Assembly (NCBI RefSeq): GCF_034424545.1 | Contig: NZ_CP139971.1 | Coordinates: forward strand, 1,798,001 to 1,862,000 | DNA length: 64,000 nt | Source: Trinickia caryophylli | Lineage (GTDB): Bacteria > Pseudomonadota > Gammaproteobacteria > Burkholderiales > Burkholderiaceae | Reading direction: 5' to 3' | In this document: positions 35,652 through 44,473 of the stretch, piece by piece | Position numbering within the stretch: position 1 is the stretch's first letter | How the letters are laid out: each line of letters opens with the position of its first letter | Made by a program: the position numbers and the translations under genes | Notes under the pieces: model-generated | Databases searched by the model: none | Told to the model about the DNA's origin: nothing | The model's input: the letters and a program-made list of their open reading frames with translations, nothing else

Positions 35652-36356
35652 TCAGGCATGCCGCCGAGCAAGCGTGGGCACCGGCGCCGCGGTGGCTTCC
35701 ACGCGCCCGTCGATGATGCGCACCACCTGATCGCCGAACGCGGCCACGTCGGCGGCGTCGTGCGTAATCAGCACCATCGGGATATCGAGCCGCGTTTGCA
35801 GCGCGGAGAGTTCGTGCCGCATGCGCTCGCGCATGCCCGCATCGAGCGCGGCGAACGGCTCGTCGAGCAGCAGCATCTTCGGCTTGGCCACGAGCGCGCG
35901 CGCAAGCGCGACGCGTTGCCGTTGGCCGCCCGACAGCTGCGCCGGGTAATTGCCGGCCACCTCGGCGAGTTCGAATGCGTCGATCCAGTAGTCGACTTCC
36001 GCATGCTGTTCTTTCGAGCGGGGGTTGAACCAGCCCCGGCGCAGCGCGAACCCGATGTTCTGCCGGACATTCAGATGCGGAAACAGCGCATAGTCCTGGA
36101 AAAGATAGGCGGCGCCGCGCGCGCGCGCGGGCACGTCGATGCTGCGCGCCGCGTCGAACAGTACTTCGCCGGCCAATGAAATGGTGCCGTCGTCGGGCGG
36201 CAGCAGCCCCGCGATGGCCTGCAACGTCAGCGTCTTGCCGGCACCCGATGGGCCGAACAGCACGACGCGGCGGCATGTCGTCGAAAAGGAGACGTCGAGC
36301 GTGAAGCGTCGCTCGCGCGTGACGAGCGTCTTGCGGATGTCGACTGCGAGCGTCAT
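35652..36356 (-). CDS. modC: Molybdate ABC transporter ATP-binding protein
   Basis: A 234-residue ATPase with Walker A GPSGAGKT, signature LSGGQRQR, Walker B LLLDEPFAALD and switch His in LITHD. It lacks the C-terminal Mop/TOBE domain of E. coli ModC (352 residues), so molybdate-responsive gating at the ATPase is not expected. It starts 1 base after the modB stop. The C-terminal end lies in an imperfect long inverted repeat shared with the modE-modC junction. Confidence 0.93.
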   Translation of the reverse strand: MTLAVDIRKTLVTRERRFTLDVSFSTTCRRVVLFGPSGAGKTLTLQAIAGLLPPDDGTISLAGEVLFDAARSIDVPARARGAAYLFQDYALFPHLNVRQNIGFALRRGWFNPRSKEQHAEVDYWIDAFELAEVAGNYPAQLSGGQRQRVALARALVAKPKMLLLDEPFAALDAGMRERMRHELSALQTRLDIPMVLITHDAADVAAFGDQVVRIIDGRVEATAAPVPTLARRHA

Positions 36357-36357
36357 A

Positions 36358-37035
36358 TCAGCGCGAGGTCAGAAGCGAATGCTGAGGAACGAGCCGGCCC
36401 GCGACGAGCAACACGACGATGCAAACCACCGATGTCACGAGTACGAGCACGTTCGCAGTGGTGTCGTCGCCGGCCTGCACGGCCGAGTAGACGGCGACCG
36501 AGAGCGTTTGAGTCTGGCCCGGCAGATTGCCGGCGATCATCAATGTGGCGCCGAACTCGCCGAGCGCGCGCGCAAAAGCGAGCAGCCCGCCCGCGAGGAT
36601 GCCGCGCGCTGCCAGTGGCAGCGTGATCCGAAAGAAAAGTGCTGTTTCGCCCATGCCGAGCGTGCGGGCTGCTTGCTCGAACTGTGGCTCCACGGCTTCG
36701 AACGCCGCGCGTGCCGATTTCAGAACGAGCGGAAAGGCGACGATCATCGCGGCGAGCACCGCTCCTTGCCAGGTGAACACGAGCCGGATGCCGAGCGACT
36801 CCAGCCAGCTTCCGAACACGCCGCGCCGCCCGAGCAGCACGAGCAGATAGTAGCCGAGCACGGTTGGCGGCATCACGAGCGGGAGCGTCAGCAGTGAATC
36901 GACGATGTCGCGTGCCGCGCTGCGCCAGCGGGCGAGCGCAAGCCCGGCTGCCACGCCGAGCACGATGTCGAGCGCGGTTGCCCATCCGGCAACCTTGAGC
37001 GACAGCAGAAGCGGAGTCCAGGCTTGTTCCATCAT
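36358..37035 (-). CDS. modB: Molybdate ABC transporter permease
   Basis: A 225-residue permease with about five transmembrane segments and the EAA-type coupling loop (EQAARTLGMGETALFFRITLP then ARGILAGGLLAFARALGEFG). Two adjacent Mets (37035 and 37032, MMEQAWTPLLLSL) are both possible starts. A longer in-frame upstream extension reaches into modA and lacks membrane character, so it is rejected. It is the middle gene of modABC and delivers molybdate from ModA into the cytoplasm. Confidence 0.93.
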   Translation of the reverse strand: MMEQAWTPLLLSLKVAGWATALDIVLGVAAGLALARWRSAARDIVDSLLTLPLVMPPTVLGYYLLVLLGRRGVFGSWLESLGIRLVFTWQGAVLAAMIVAFPLVLKSARAAFEAVEPQFEQAARTLGMGETALFFRITLPLAARGILAGGLLAFARALGEFGATLMIAGNLPGQTQTLSVAVYSAVQAGDDTTANVLVLVTSVVCIVVLLVAGRLVPQHSLLTSR

Positions 37036-37078
37036 CGATGCAATCCGCGACGCGTACAGAGCGCGTCCATGCGCGGCC

Positions 37079-37876
37079 TCATTTCGGGCTGGGCGATTTG
37101 AAACCGTACTTCGCGAGCATGGCCTGACCTTCCGGCGACAGCACGTAATCCTCGAATGCTCGCGCCTGTGCCTCACGGGTACCGGATTTGACGAGTGCGA
37201 TCGGGTAGGTGACTGGCGTACGCGTCGGCAGCGTGGCCGCTACCTTGACGCGGCCCTTGGCGATGGCGGCATCGGTGCCGAACACGAAGCCGGCTTCCAC
37301 TTCGCCGCGCGACACGTAATCGAGGCATTGCCGGACGTTGGTGGCCAGCACGGACTTCGCCTTCACGGCGTCCCAAACGTCCTTGCCGTTGGCTTCGAGC
37401 GCCTGTTGCGCGTAGCGGCCGGCCGGCACCGAGGCGGGATCGGCAAGCGCGATGCGCTTGACTTCCGGCGTTGCGATCAAATCGCGCGGGCTGCCCAACG
37501 AGAGCCGGCTGTCCGCCGGCACGATCATGACGAGCGAATTCGCAGCGAAGTCCTTGCGCGTGGACGGATCGACGACACCGGCCTGAGCTGCCTTGTCCAT
37601 GGCCGTTTCGTCGGCCGATGCGAAGACGTCGGCCGGCGCGCCGTTGACGATCTGCTGCATGAGCACATCGGACGCGCCGAAGTTCAGCACGACTTTCGTG
37701 CCCGGGTGCTGCCGCTCGAAGCCGGCTGCGACATCCTTGAACGCGTTGGTCAGGCTTGCCGCGGCCGAGACCACGAGCTCGTCGGCCCGCGCCGAGGTGA
37801 CGGCCAGGAGGGACACGGCTGCGACAGCGAATGCCCGGCGAAGCAGGCCCCTGGGGGGGCGACAGAAAATGGACAT
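37079..37876 (-). CDS. modA: Molybdate-binding periplasmic protein
   Basis: A 265-residue solute-binding protein. The ATG at 37876 gives a normal Sec signal peptide (basic MSIFCRPPRGLLRR, hydrophobic core, cleavage after SARA) before ELVVSAAASLTNAF, the ModA mature start with its oxyanion-binding Ser. GASDVLMQQIVNGAPADVFAS and SVLATNVRQCLDYVSRGEVE are further ModA landmarks. An upstream in-frame Met at 37918 would lie inside the ModE-like operator and is rejected. A C7 tract lies in the signal-peptide codons (37853-37859). Confidence 0.94.
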   Translation of the reverse strand: MSIFCRPPRGLLRRAFAVAAVSLLAVTSARADELVVSAAASLTNAFKDVAAGFERQHPGTKVVLNFGASDVLMQQIVNGAPADVFASADETAMDKAAQAGVVDPSTRKDFAANSLVMIVPADSRLSLGSPRDLIATPEVKRIALADPASVPAGRYAQQALEANGKDVWDAVKAKSVLATNVRQCLDYVSRGEVEAGFVFGTDAAIAKGRVKVAATLPTRTPVTYPIALVKSGTREAQARAFEDYVLSPEGQAMLAKYGFKSPSPK

Positions 37877-37906
37877 GATGGATGGGGTCGGAGGATTAAA
37901 CGTGCC

Positions 37907-37930
37907 CGTAATATACATCAGGTTATAACG
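37907..37930 (-). promoter_or_regulatory. ModE-like operator overlapping the modABC promoter
   Basis: Reading the minus strand: CGTTATAAC, 6 bases, then TATATTACG, close to the ModE consensus CGNTATATA-N6-TATATAACG. The TATATT part (37915-37910) would also serve as the -10 of modA. A ModE homologue is encoded 2.4 kb away, so molybdate-bound ModE should repress here. Confidence 0.72.
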
Positions 37931-37953
37931 CTTCGCGCGCTCGCGGACGAAAT

Positions 37954-37972
37954 GCCGCCGCCCTTCGGCGGC
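37954..37972 (-). terminator. Hairpin after the PAP2 gene, weak terminator
   Basis: A 7-bp perfect stem (GCCGCCG/CGGCGGC) with a 5-base loop lies 7 bases after the PAP2 stop on the minus strand; only a short ATTT follows. It would separate the PAP2 transcript from the modABC promoter. Confidence 0.45.
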
Positions 37973-37978
37973 GAGCGT

Positions 37979-38674
37979 TCAGGCGAGGCGCGAGGGAAGC
38001 GAGGCGTCGTGCGGGGTTGCCGCTGCGGGCGGGCGCCGCGGCGGCTGGATGCCGGCTTTCCAGCGGGCGCGGATGAACGGGCGGTCGCGCCCGGATAGAT
38101 GCAGGGCCACGTGGGTGATCCAGCGCTGGGTCGGCACGCGCACATCGTGCAGCGCGACCGCCAGCATGAGCAGGCTCACGGCCACCGGCACGACCGAGAG
38201 CTTGCCCGGACGGGCGCCCCAGGCAATCCAGATAAAGAAAATGGCGGCAAGCGCGCCCACGGCGCACCCGGCGACGGCTTCGGACGGCGAGTGCGCATCG
38301 AGTACGACGCGCGAGAGCCCGACCGCCATGCCTGCCGCGAGGCCGACCACTACGCCCGCAATGCGCAGCGGTGGGCGGACGGACAGCAGAGTCAGAAAGA
38401 AGCCGACCGGATAGACCGCTGTGGACAGCATCGCGTGCCCGCTCACGCCCGTGAAATCCCAGGCGCGCACGCCGACGCCCCAGCCCAGGAACGCGATTTT
38501 CGTGAGCGCGACAATGCCGACCGCTCCTGCGAGGATGCCGAGCCATGCCAAGGCGAGCCGCCACGTATAGCCGAGCGCGAGCCACAGTGCGATCGTTACG
38601 GCGAGCGGCAGCGTGAGGCCCGCGCCGCCCAGGCGCGTGATCGAATACCAGAGGTGAAGTGGCAGGTCGTACAT
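37979..38674 (-). CDS. PAP2-family membrane phosphatase
   Basis: A 231-residue protein with about six hydrophobic segments. The phosphatase motifs are present in part: SGHAMLST (motif 2, His) and SRVVLDAHSPSEAVAG (motif 3, Arg and His); motif 1 (KxxxxxxRP) is represented only by KIAFLGWGVGVR. Members remove phosphate from lipid or isoprenoid phosphates. The Arg-rich C-terminal tail is probably cytoplasmic. ATG at 38674 (MYDLPLHLWYS) is preferred; a Met 4 codons upstream is possible. Confidence 0.75.
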   Translation of the reverse strand: MYDLPLHLWYSITRLGGAGLTLPLAVTIALWLALGYTWRLALAWLGILAGAVGIVALTKIAFLGWGVGVRAWDFTGVSGHAMLSTAVYPVGFFLTLLSVRPPLRIAGVVVGLAAGMAVGLSRVVLDAHSPSEAVAGCAVGALAAIFFIWIAWGARPGKLSVVPVAVSLLMLAVALHDVRVPTQRWITHVALHLSGRDRPFIRARWKAGIQPPRRPPAAATPHDASLPSRLA

Positions 38675-38825
38675 GAATGGCGGCAATGCGGGAACGAGCG
38701 CGGCTCGATGTTACCGTTAGAACGCGCCAGCCTTCCGTCCGGAAGACAAAAAATACGTGCGCGAACCCACAGTATAGCCAGAGCGGGCCGGTCGAGCCTG
38801 TTACGAACAGAACCCTGGGCGAAAA

Positions 38826-38849
38826 GCGGTACTATGGGCGGTACTATGG
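38826..38849 (+). repeat. Tandem 12-bp repeat, two copies of GCGGTACTATGG
   Basis: Two perfect, adjacent copies (38826-38837, 38838-38849), 60 bases before the esterase start. Each copy carries TACTAT, which resembles a -10 element, so the duplication may have doubled a promoter element or an operator. Confidence 0.6.
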
Positions 38850-38908
38850 TGCAGTGCGTCATGATCCTGTATCGGCGACGCGCGCCCCCTGCCACTCCGG
38901 GAGCACTG

Positions 38909-40045
38909 ATGACCAAAAGTCTCACTAAAATCTGGCTTCGTGGTTTCAAGCGGCTGATGTCGGCGGTGCCGGCCATGCAAGAAGAATATTTGCGCACCGC
39001 AGCGAAGAACGAGCGGCGGCGCCGCCGTGAAAGCGCGGCGGGTGCCGCGCGCCGCGCCCGCCGCGATGCGGCGGACTCCCGCGTGCGCCCCCGGCCGGCT
39101 GCGTGGGCGAAGGGGCGTTGGATCCGCTCCTACCATTCGGCGCCGCCCTTGCCGGGGCGGCTCGTCAATCACCTCTCTTACGCGCTGTACATTCCGCCGG
39201 CAAAGGCGACGCTGCATATGCCGCTCGTCGTCATGTTGCACGGCTGCAAGCAGACCATCGACGAATTTGCGGCCGGCACGCGGATGAATCTGCTCGCCGA
39301 CGCGCAAGGTTTCGCGGTCGTCTATCCGGAGCAATCGCGTCATGCCCATGCGCACCGTTGCTGGCACTGGTACGACGACCGCGACACGGCGGGGCGCGGC
39401 GAGGCGCGGGCGGTCGTCTCGCTCGTCGACGCGCTTGTCGAGGAGTACGGTTTCGACGCGCAACGCGTGTACGTAGCCGGCCTTTCCGCCGGCGCGGGGC
39501 TGGCCTCGCTGCTGGCGTTGCATTGGCCGGATCGGTTCGCGGCGGTTGCGCTGCACTCGGGGCCGGCGCTTGGCGACGCGCATTCGGGCATGACGGCCAT
39601 GGACACGATGCGCCGCGGCGCGCGACGCGATCCGGTGTCGCTCGTCGATGCCGCCGTGAACGTCGCGGGCTACCCCGGTATGCCCGCGATCATTGTCCAC
39701 GGCGACGCCGACCGGGTCGTCTCCGCGCAGAATGCCGATCAACTGGCCGCGCAGTACCGCCGCCTGAACGGTCTGCTCGATGCCGAGGGCGAACCGATCG
39801 CCGGCACGGTGAGCGAGACGCGCCAGTCGGGCGCGGTTATTCGAGATTACGGGCTGAATGCCCGCCGGCTGGTGCGAGTGGCGCGCGTGGCGGACCTCGG
39901 GCATGCATGGGCGGGCGGCGATGAAGCGATTCCGTTCCACTCGCGCAAAGGGCCCGACGCGAGCGCGCTCATTTGGGACTTTTTCCGGACACATCGTCGC
40001 CGGCGCGACGCTACGGCCGCTGCCCGGGCGGTGGCGGGCAGGTGA
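38909..40045 (+). CDS. PHB-depolymerase-family esterase
   Basis: A 378-residue alpha/beta hydrolase of the PHB depolymerase/feruloyl esterase group. Motifs: VVMLHGCKQTIDEFA (oxyanion side), AGLSAGAGLAS (nucleophile Ser), VHGDADRVV (Asp) and DLGHAWAGGD (His). No signal peptide is seen; the first ~85 residues are basic and Arg-rich, with a short helical start (MTKSLTKIWLRGFKRLM). ATG at 38909 with GGGAG at good spacing; longer in-frame sequence upstream has no support. It could act on intracellular polyhydroxyalkanoate or short esters; the substrate is not shown. Confidence 0.85.
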   Translation: MTKSLTKIWLRGFKRLMSAVPAMQEEYLRTAAKNERRRRRESAAGAARRARRDAADSRVRPRPAAWAKGRWIRSYHSAPPLPGRLVNHLSYALYIPPAKATLHMPLVVMLHGCKQTIDEFAAGTRMNLLADAQGFAVVYPEQSRHAHAHRCWHWYDDRDTAGRGEARAVVSLVDALVEEYGFDAQRVYVAGLSAGAGLASLLALHWPDRFAAVALHSGPALGDAHSGMTAMDTMRRGARRDPVSLVDAAVNVAGYPGMPAIIVHGDADRVVSAQNADQLAAQYRRLNGLLDAEGEPIAGTVSETRQSGAVIRDYGLNARRLVRVARVADLGHAWAGGDEAIPFHSRKGPDASALIWDFFRTHRRRRDATAAARAVAGR

Positions 40046-40114
40046 AAACCGCTCCTGGTTGGATTGAGGAATGACGCGTAAACGCCACACCCGACAAAAA
40101 CGCTGGCAGTGCCG

Positions 40115-40159
40115 TAGGGTTTTCCCTATAATCGGGTATGTCCTTAGGGGTTAACCCTA
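40115..40159 (+). promoter_or_regulatory. Promoter with two TAGGG-N4/5-CCCTA palindromes before the DUF3563 gene
   Basis: Palindrome 1 is TAGGG-TTTT-CCCTA (40115-40128), overlapping a perfect -10 TATAAT (40127-40132). Palindrome 2 is TAGGG-GTTAA-CCCTA (40145-40159), just after the expected transcript start. The centres are ~30 bases apart, close to three helical turns, so two protein dimers could bind on one DNA face around the -10. No -35 consensus is seen. Confidence 0.6.
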
Positions 40160-40175
40160 GCAAGAGAGGTTCATC

Positions 40176-40352
40176 ATGTTTCTGCTCAGCCGTTTGTTCC
40201 TGTTCCTGACGAAATCCGCCGACGAGCGCAAGCAAGAAAGCGACGACGCTTATCTGGCTGAAGCCACCGATCTTTACGATCTTGAATTCCGTATGCGCAA
40301 GCTGGACCGCGACGCGGCCCTCGCTTCGAACGCCTGGCTCAGCAGCCGCTGA
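40176..40352 (+). CDS. DUF3563 family microprotein
   Basis: A 58-residue protein too short for most gene finders' thresholds: starts MFLLSRLFLFLTKSADERK, then YLAEATDLYDLEFRMRKLDR, the conserved DUF3563 core. The N-terminus is amphipathic or weakly hydrophobic, and the rest is highly charged. GAGAGG (40164-40169) is a good ribosome-binding site. The function of this Burkholderiales-enriched family is unknown. The strong promoter-like region and twin palindromes suggest regulated, possibly high, expression. It is convergent with the BPSS1780-type gene, 11 bases away. Confidence 0.85.
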   Translation: MFLLSRLFLFLTKSADERKQESDDAYLAEATDLYDLEFRMRKLDRDAALASNAWLSSR

Positions 40353-40363
40353 GTGCTGGCTGG

Positions 40364-41179
40364 TCAGCGCGGCGCGGTATCGGCAGTATCGTTCGCCGGT
40401 GAGTCGTTGGGCCCTTGCTGGCCGAAGCAGCCGCGATAAGTGGCATAGATCGAGCAGTAGAGCATCGTAGTCAACGTGATCGTGGCCGGAAACATGGCGG
40501 CCACCGCATAGGCGGCGGCACCGAGCGCGCTCATCAGCATCAGGATGGCCGTGGACGTGGCGACGAGCGTTGCCAGCCAGAGTGCGGCATAGACGATGAA
40601 TGCGCCGCGGTTGCGCCAGCAACTGACCACGCTGAAGAACAGCGCCTTCACGGGCGGCACGTCGTGCCATGCCGTCAGCACCGGGGCGAACCAGAACAGC
40701 ATCGCCACCGGCACGTACGCCGCGAGCGAGACGAGCATCGCCAGCGGCACCGTTTCATCGTCGAGCTTGGCCGCCGAGGGGCTCGCGGTTCCCATCATCA
40801 ATCCGAAGAACGTCCCACCATCCACGAGCGCCGAGGCAGCCAGCACGAGCGCCATCGCCACGGCGTAGATCGCCCCGAGTTCGATCAGGCGGCGTGCGGT
40901 CACCGCGCCGTAAGACCGGAAACCATCCAGCAGTACGATCGGAAAGACCGGCTTGCCGGCCACTGCGTCGCGGCAGGCAGCCATGAAGCCAACCGTTACC
41001 CCCGGAATCAGGATCGGCGGCAGCACTCCGCCTATGAGCGGGACGTGCGCAATGAGCCACATCAAAAACAGGTAGGTGACAAAAAGCGTCAGGAACGCGA
41101 CGGGGCTTCGGCGAAAAAGCCAGATGCCTTGTCTGAACCAGACGTAGCCTGTCTTGGCCCGAACTTCTATGAGTTGCAT
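40364..41179 (-). CDS. BPSS1780-type multi-pass membrane protein
   Basis: A 271-residue inner-membrane protein with about six hydrophobic segments (first at ~28-45 after a short cytoplasmic start [19 protein letters not shown]). It resembles the BPSS1780 family of unknown function. The start overlaps the thrB stop by 13 bases, so the two are probably translated together. No catalytic motif is visible. Confidence 0.75.
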   Translation of the reverse strand: MQLIEVRAKTGYVWFRQGIWLFRRSPVAFLTLFVTYLFLMWLIAHVPLIGGVLPPILIPGVTVGFMAACRDAVAGKPVFPIVLLDGFRSYGAVTARRLIELGAIYAVAMALVLAASALVDGGTFFGLMMGTASPSAAKLDDETVPLAMLVSLAAYVPVAMLFWFAPVLTAWHDVPPVKALFFSVVSCWRNRGAFIVYAALWLATLVATSTAILMLMSALGAAAYAVAAMFPATITLTTMLYCSIYATYRGCFGQQGPNDSPANDTADTAPR

Positions 41180-42171
41180 ATCGTGAACGAGTGGGCGCCG
41201 GGTTGCGCGGCGCCGGCGAGGCGCTCGCGCAAAATGCGCTCGAAATGGGACGGATCGTGCGGCTGCAGCATCGCCGCCGCGCGTGGCAGGTGGAAGTCAT
41301 AAAGCCGCGAGACCCAGAAGCGGTAAGCTCCGGCGCGGAGCATGTCGCCCCAGTGCCGGTCTTCGGCAGGCGTGAGCGGGCGAACGGTCTGGTAAGCGCG
41401 CAGCAGCGCTTGCGCGCGCGGCGCGTCGAGCTTGCCCGTGGGAAGATCGACGCACCAGTCGTTGACCGTCACGGCCAGATCGAAGAGCCACTTGTCGCAG
41501 CCTGCGAAATAGAAATCGAAAAAGCCGCCGAGCCTTACGCGATGGTCGGCGCCGGGCAGTGCCGGCGCGAACAGCACGTTGTCGCGGAACAGATCGCAGT
41601 GGCAAGGTCCGCCCGGCAGTTCGGCGTAATCGGTCGATTCGAAAAATGCGCTCTGATGGGCCAGTTCTGCGAGGAGGAGTTCGCGCTGCGGCTCCGAGAC
41701 GAACGGAACGATGGCGGGCACCGTCTCCTGCCACCACGCAAGGCTGCGCAGGTTAGGCTGGTAGGGAGCGAAGTCGCGGCCTGCCAAGTGCATCCGTGCC
41801 AGCATCTGGCCGACTTCCGCGCAGTGCTCGACACCAGGGGTAAGTTCCGCCGCACCCTCGAGCTTGGTGACGATCGTTGCCGGCTTGCCGTGCAGGATGC
41901 CGAAGAGCGCGCCGTCGTCGCGCGGCACGGGGTCCGGCACCGGCACGCTGTGCGAGGCGAGGTGCCGCATCAGATCGAGGTAGAACGGCAGTTGCGCGGC
42001 CGTCAGCTTTTCGAAAACCGTGAGAACGTATTCGCCGCGCGTGGTCGTCAGAAAGAAATTGCTGTTTTCGATGCCGGAGCTGATGCCGCGAAAATCGATG
42101 ACCTCGCCAAGGGCGTAGTGATCCATCCACTGTGCGAGGTCGGTTTCGGTGACGACGGTAAATACGGCCAT
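41167..42171 (-). CDS. thrB: Homoserine kinase
   Basis: A 334-residue kinase of the choline/aminoglycoside-kinase fold (ThrB type of many Betaproteobacteria and pseudomonads), which phosphorylates homoserine on the way to threonine. Landmarks are [29 protein letters not shown], and the catalytic loop [14 protein letters not shown], with [19 protein letters not shown] supplying the metal-binding Asp. The sequence differs entirely from GHMP-type ThrB. It is followed by the overlapping BPSS1780-type gene and preceded by a DUF2782 gene, a common order near polA in this family of bacteria. Confidence 0.93.
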   Translation of the reverse strand: MAVFTVVTETDLAQWMDHYALGEVIDFRGISSGIENSNFFLTTTRGEYVLTVFEKLTAAQLPFYLDLMRHLASHSVPVPDPVPRDDGALFGILHGKPATIVTKLEGAAELTPGVEHCAEVGQMLARMHLAGRDFAPYQPNLRSLAWWQETVPAIVPFVSEPQRELLLAELAHQSAFFESTDYAELPGGPCHCDLFRDNVLFAPALPGADHRVRLGGFFDFYFAGCDKWLFDLAVTVNDWCVDLPTGKLDAPRAQALLRAYQTVRPLTPAEDRHWGDMLRAGAYRFWVSRLYDFHLPRAAAMLQPHDPSHFERILRERLAGAAQPGAHSFTICNS

Positions 42172-42288
42172 GCGAGAAGCTTGGAGTCGGATGATGAAGG
42201 CGAGAGCCGGCGCGACGCACGATGCCTTGCTCGCGGCGGCCCCGGCCTGGAGAAACGCGCTGCCTGACTGGCGGCGCCCTTGCGCGGG

Positions 42289-42702
42289 TCAGTAACGCAG
42301 GTTGATCGACGGCAGCCGCGTGCTGGCCTGACCGTTGTCGCGCACTTTCGGCGCGGTATCGGGCGATGCGCTCATCTGATAGTGGGTGCCGAAGTTCGAG
42401 CGAACGTCGATTTCCACGGGCTTGCCCTTGTCGCGGTACTCGGTGATGACCGTGCCGGTCCGGCTCTTTTCGTAATAGCTCGGCGTGCGCGGCACGTTGA
42501 TGTCCACTTTCGACGAGACTTCCGCTGCCGGACGATTGATGGCTTCGAGGTCAGGCAGGCCCGCGGCCTCGTTCGCGGCGTGGCGCTGGGCACGCTGCTG
42601 CGCGTCGTCGGCAGGCTGCGCCGCCATGGCTGCGTTGCTCACGGCGAGTATCGCGGCGACAGCAGCGGCGACAGCAGCGGCGGCGGGAAGATGCGGCTTC
42701 AT
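42289..42702 (-). CDS. DUF2782 periplasmic protein
   Basis: A 137-residue protein with a Sec-type signal peptide (MKPHLPAAAAVAAAVAAILA, cleavage near AMA). The mature part is short, charged and ends in TVITEYRDKGKPVEIDVRSN and LPSINLRY, the DUF2782 region. The DNA of the signal peptide includes short GCGGCGACAGCA repeats. Start ATG at 42702 with GGAG upstream. It lies between thrB and the divergent amn gene. The function is unknown; the family is often found beside thrB and polA. Confidence 0.8.
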   Translation of the reverse strand: MKPHLPAAAAVAAAVAAILAVSNAAMAAQPADDAQQRAQRHAANEAAGLPDLEAINRPAAEVSSKVDINVPRTPSYYEKSRTGTVITEYRDKGKPVEIDVRSNFGTHYQMSASPDTAPKVRDNGQASTRLPSINLRY

Positions 42703-42865
42703 GATTGTTCTCCGAGGGAATCTCCCGATTCTAGCAAATGCCACCGGTATGACGGCGGCGGCCCGCATCTTTTGCGAGTGCCGCCGCACCCGTCGGCGCC
42801 GCGCGGGCGGGGTCGCGGCGGAGCCGTTCGTGGTAATGTCGTCACGTGAACCGAGGCAAGCCGAA

Positions 42866-44395
42866 ATGAAAAACGATATGACGACACAGCACACGGGGGC
42901 CTTGCGCCCGAGCGATTTTCCCACCGAGGCCTACGGCGATCCGGCCGATGCGGTTGCGCGGCTTTCGGCGATCTACGAGGCGAATACGGCATTTTTACGC
43001 GATGCGTTTGCGCGGTATCGGCGCAACGAGCCGTTCGGCGAGCATGTGCGCGCCTGCTATCCGTTCGTGCGGCTGCAGACGGAAGTCAATACGCGCGTGG
43101 ATTCGCGCCGTTCCTATGGCTTCGTGGCGGGCCCCGGTGTCTATGAAACGACGGTGACGCGCCCCGATCTTTTCGGCAACTACTACCGCGAGCAACTGCG
43201 GCTGCTGGCGAAGAACCATCATGTGTCGATCGAAGTCGGCGTGTCGCAGCATCCGATTCCGATTCACTTCGCCTTTGCCGAGGGCATTCATCTGGAGGGC
43301 GATCTGGGCCGCGAACGGCTGATGGCGATGCGCGACGTGTTCGATACGCCCGATCTCGCCCAGCTCGACGATCGGATCGTGAACGGAACGTACGAGCCGG
43401 CGCCCGGCGAGCCCTATCCGCTCGCGCTCTTCACGGCGCCGCGGGTCGACTTCTCGCTGCATCGGCTCAAGCACTACACGGCTACGTCGCCTACCCACTT
43501 CCAGAATTACGTGCTGTATACGAACTACCAGTTCTATATCGACGAATTCACGAAGCTCGGGCATGCGCTGATGTCGCATACCGACGACGAGGCACTGCGC
43601 GCCTATCGCAGCGAGTACACCTCGTTCGTCGAGCCGGGAGACGTCGTCACCTACAACGCGAATCTGGGCGAGCAGCCGGACGAAGGCACGCCGCCCGCCC
43701 GGCTGCCGCAGATGCCGGCCTATCATTTGAAGCGCGCGGACGGCAGCGGCATCACGATGATCAACATCGGCGTCGGCCCGTCGAATGCGAAGACGATCAC
43801 GGATCACGTTGCCGTGCTGCGTCCGCATGCGTGGATCATGCTCGGCCACTGTGCAGGACTGCGCAACACGCAGCGGCTCGGCGACTACGTCCTCGCTCAC
43901 GGGTACGTGCGCGAGGACCACGTGCTGGATGCGGACCTGCCGCTCTGGGTGCCGATCCCGGCGCTCGCCGAGGTGCAGGTGGCGCTCGAGCGCGCCGTCG
44001 CGCAGGTGACGCGGCTGGAGGGCGTGGAACTCAAGCGCGTCATGCGCACGGGCACGGTGGCGAGCGTCGACAACCGCAACTGGGAGCTGCGCGATCATCG
44101 CGAACCGGTGCAGCGGCTCTCGCAAAGCCGGGCCATCGCGCTCGACATGGAAAGCGCCACGATCGCGGCGAACGGCTTCCGTTTCCGCGTGCCCTACGGC
44201 ACGCTGCTGTGCGTATCGGACAAGCCGCTGCACGGCGAGCTGAAGCTGCCGGGCATGGCCGACCAGTTCTATCGCGCGCAAGTGGATCAGCACTTGCAGA
44301 TCGGCGTGAAGGCGATGGAGCTGCTGCGCATGAACGGCCTCGACCGCCTGCACAGCCGCAAGCTGCGCAGCTTCGCCGAGGTGGCGTTTCAGTAA
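42866..44395 (+). CDS. amn: AMP nucleosidase
   Basis: A 509-residue enzyme that splits AMP into adenine and ribose-5-phosphate. The ATG at 42866 (MKNDMTTQHTGALRPSDF) has GAGG 9 bases upstream; in-frame starts at 42836 and 42878 are alternatives. The N-terminal domain holds YPFVRLQTEVNTRVDSRRSY; the C-terminal nucleosidase domain has INIGVGPSNAKTITDHVA, MLGHCAGLRN and AIALDMESATIAANGF, where the Glu/Asp pair that contacts ribose lies. It is convergent with another nucleotide-glycosidase gene (LOG family). Confidence 0.94.
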   Translation: MKNDMTTQHTGALRPSDFPTEAYGDPADAVARLSAIYEANTAFLRDAFARYRRNEPFGEHVRACYPFVRLQTEVNTRVDSRRSYGFVAGPGVYETTVTRPDLFGNYYREQLRLLAKNHHVSIEVGVSQHPIPIHFAFAEGIHLEGDLGRERLMAMRDVFDTPDLAQLDDRIVNGTYEPAPGEPYPLALFTAPRVDFSLHRLKHYTATSPTHFQNYVLYTNYQFYIDEFTKLGHALMSHTDDEALRAYRSEYTSFVEPGDVVTYNANLGEQPDEGTPPARLPQMPAYHLKRADGSGITMINIGVGPSNAKTITDHVAVLRPHAWIMLGHCAGLRNTQRLGDYVLAHGYVREDHVLDADLPLWVPIPALAEVQVALERAVAQVTRLEGVELKRVMRTGTVASVDNRNWELRDHREPVQRLSQSRAIALDMESATIAANGFRFRVPYGTLLCVSDKPLHGELKLPGMADQFYRAQVDQHLQIGVKAMELLRMNGLDRLHSRKLRSFAEVAFQ

Positions 44396-44437
44396 TTCAG
44401 CAATGAAGCGCGAGCGAAGCGAAGACCTCTCGCCACG

Positions 44438-44466
44438 GCCGGCCGCCCTTTGCGCGGGCGGCCGGC
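44438..44466. terminator. GC-rich hairpin between convergent amn and LOG genes
   Basis: An 11-bp perfect stem (44438-44448 with 44456-44466) with a TTTGCGC loop. It is centred in the 78-base gap between the two stop codons. No T-run on either side, so it may act only as a weak or bidirectional terminator. Confidence 0.45.
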
Positions 44467-44473
44467 GTTCGGC

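Noticed and set aside
35599..35659. ATGCCTGAG/CTCAGGCAT inverted repeat between modE and modC as a terminator
   Set aside because: The arms are ~43 bases apart and there is no T-run; GCCGAGGCGGG direct repeats between them explain part of the pattern.
37853..37859. G7/C7 tract in modA as a phase-variation switch
   Set aside because: Within an otherwise ordinary core transporter gene; a run of seven is expected at this GC content and no alternative frame is meaningful.
38732..38745. CTTCCG/CGGAAG hairpin with flanking A-run as a terminator
   Set aside because: The A-run is on the wrong side for either neighbouring gene: on the minus strand the T-run precedes the hairpin.
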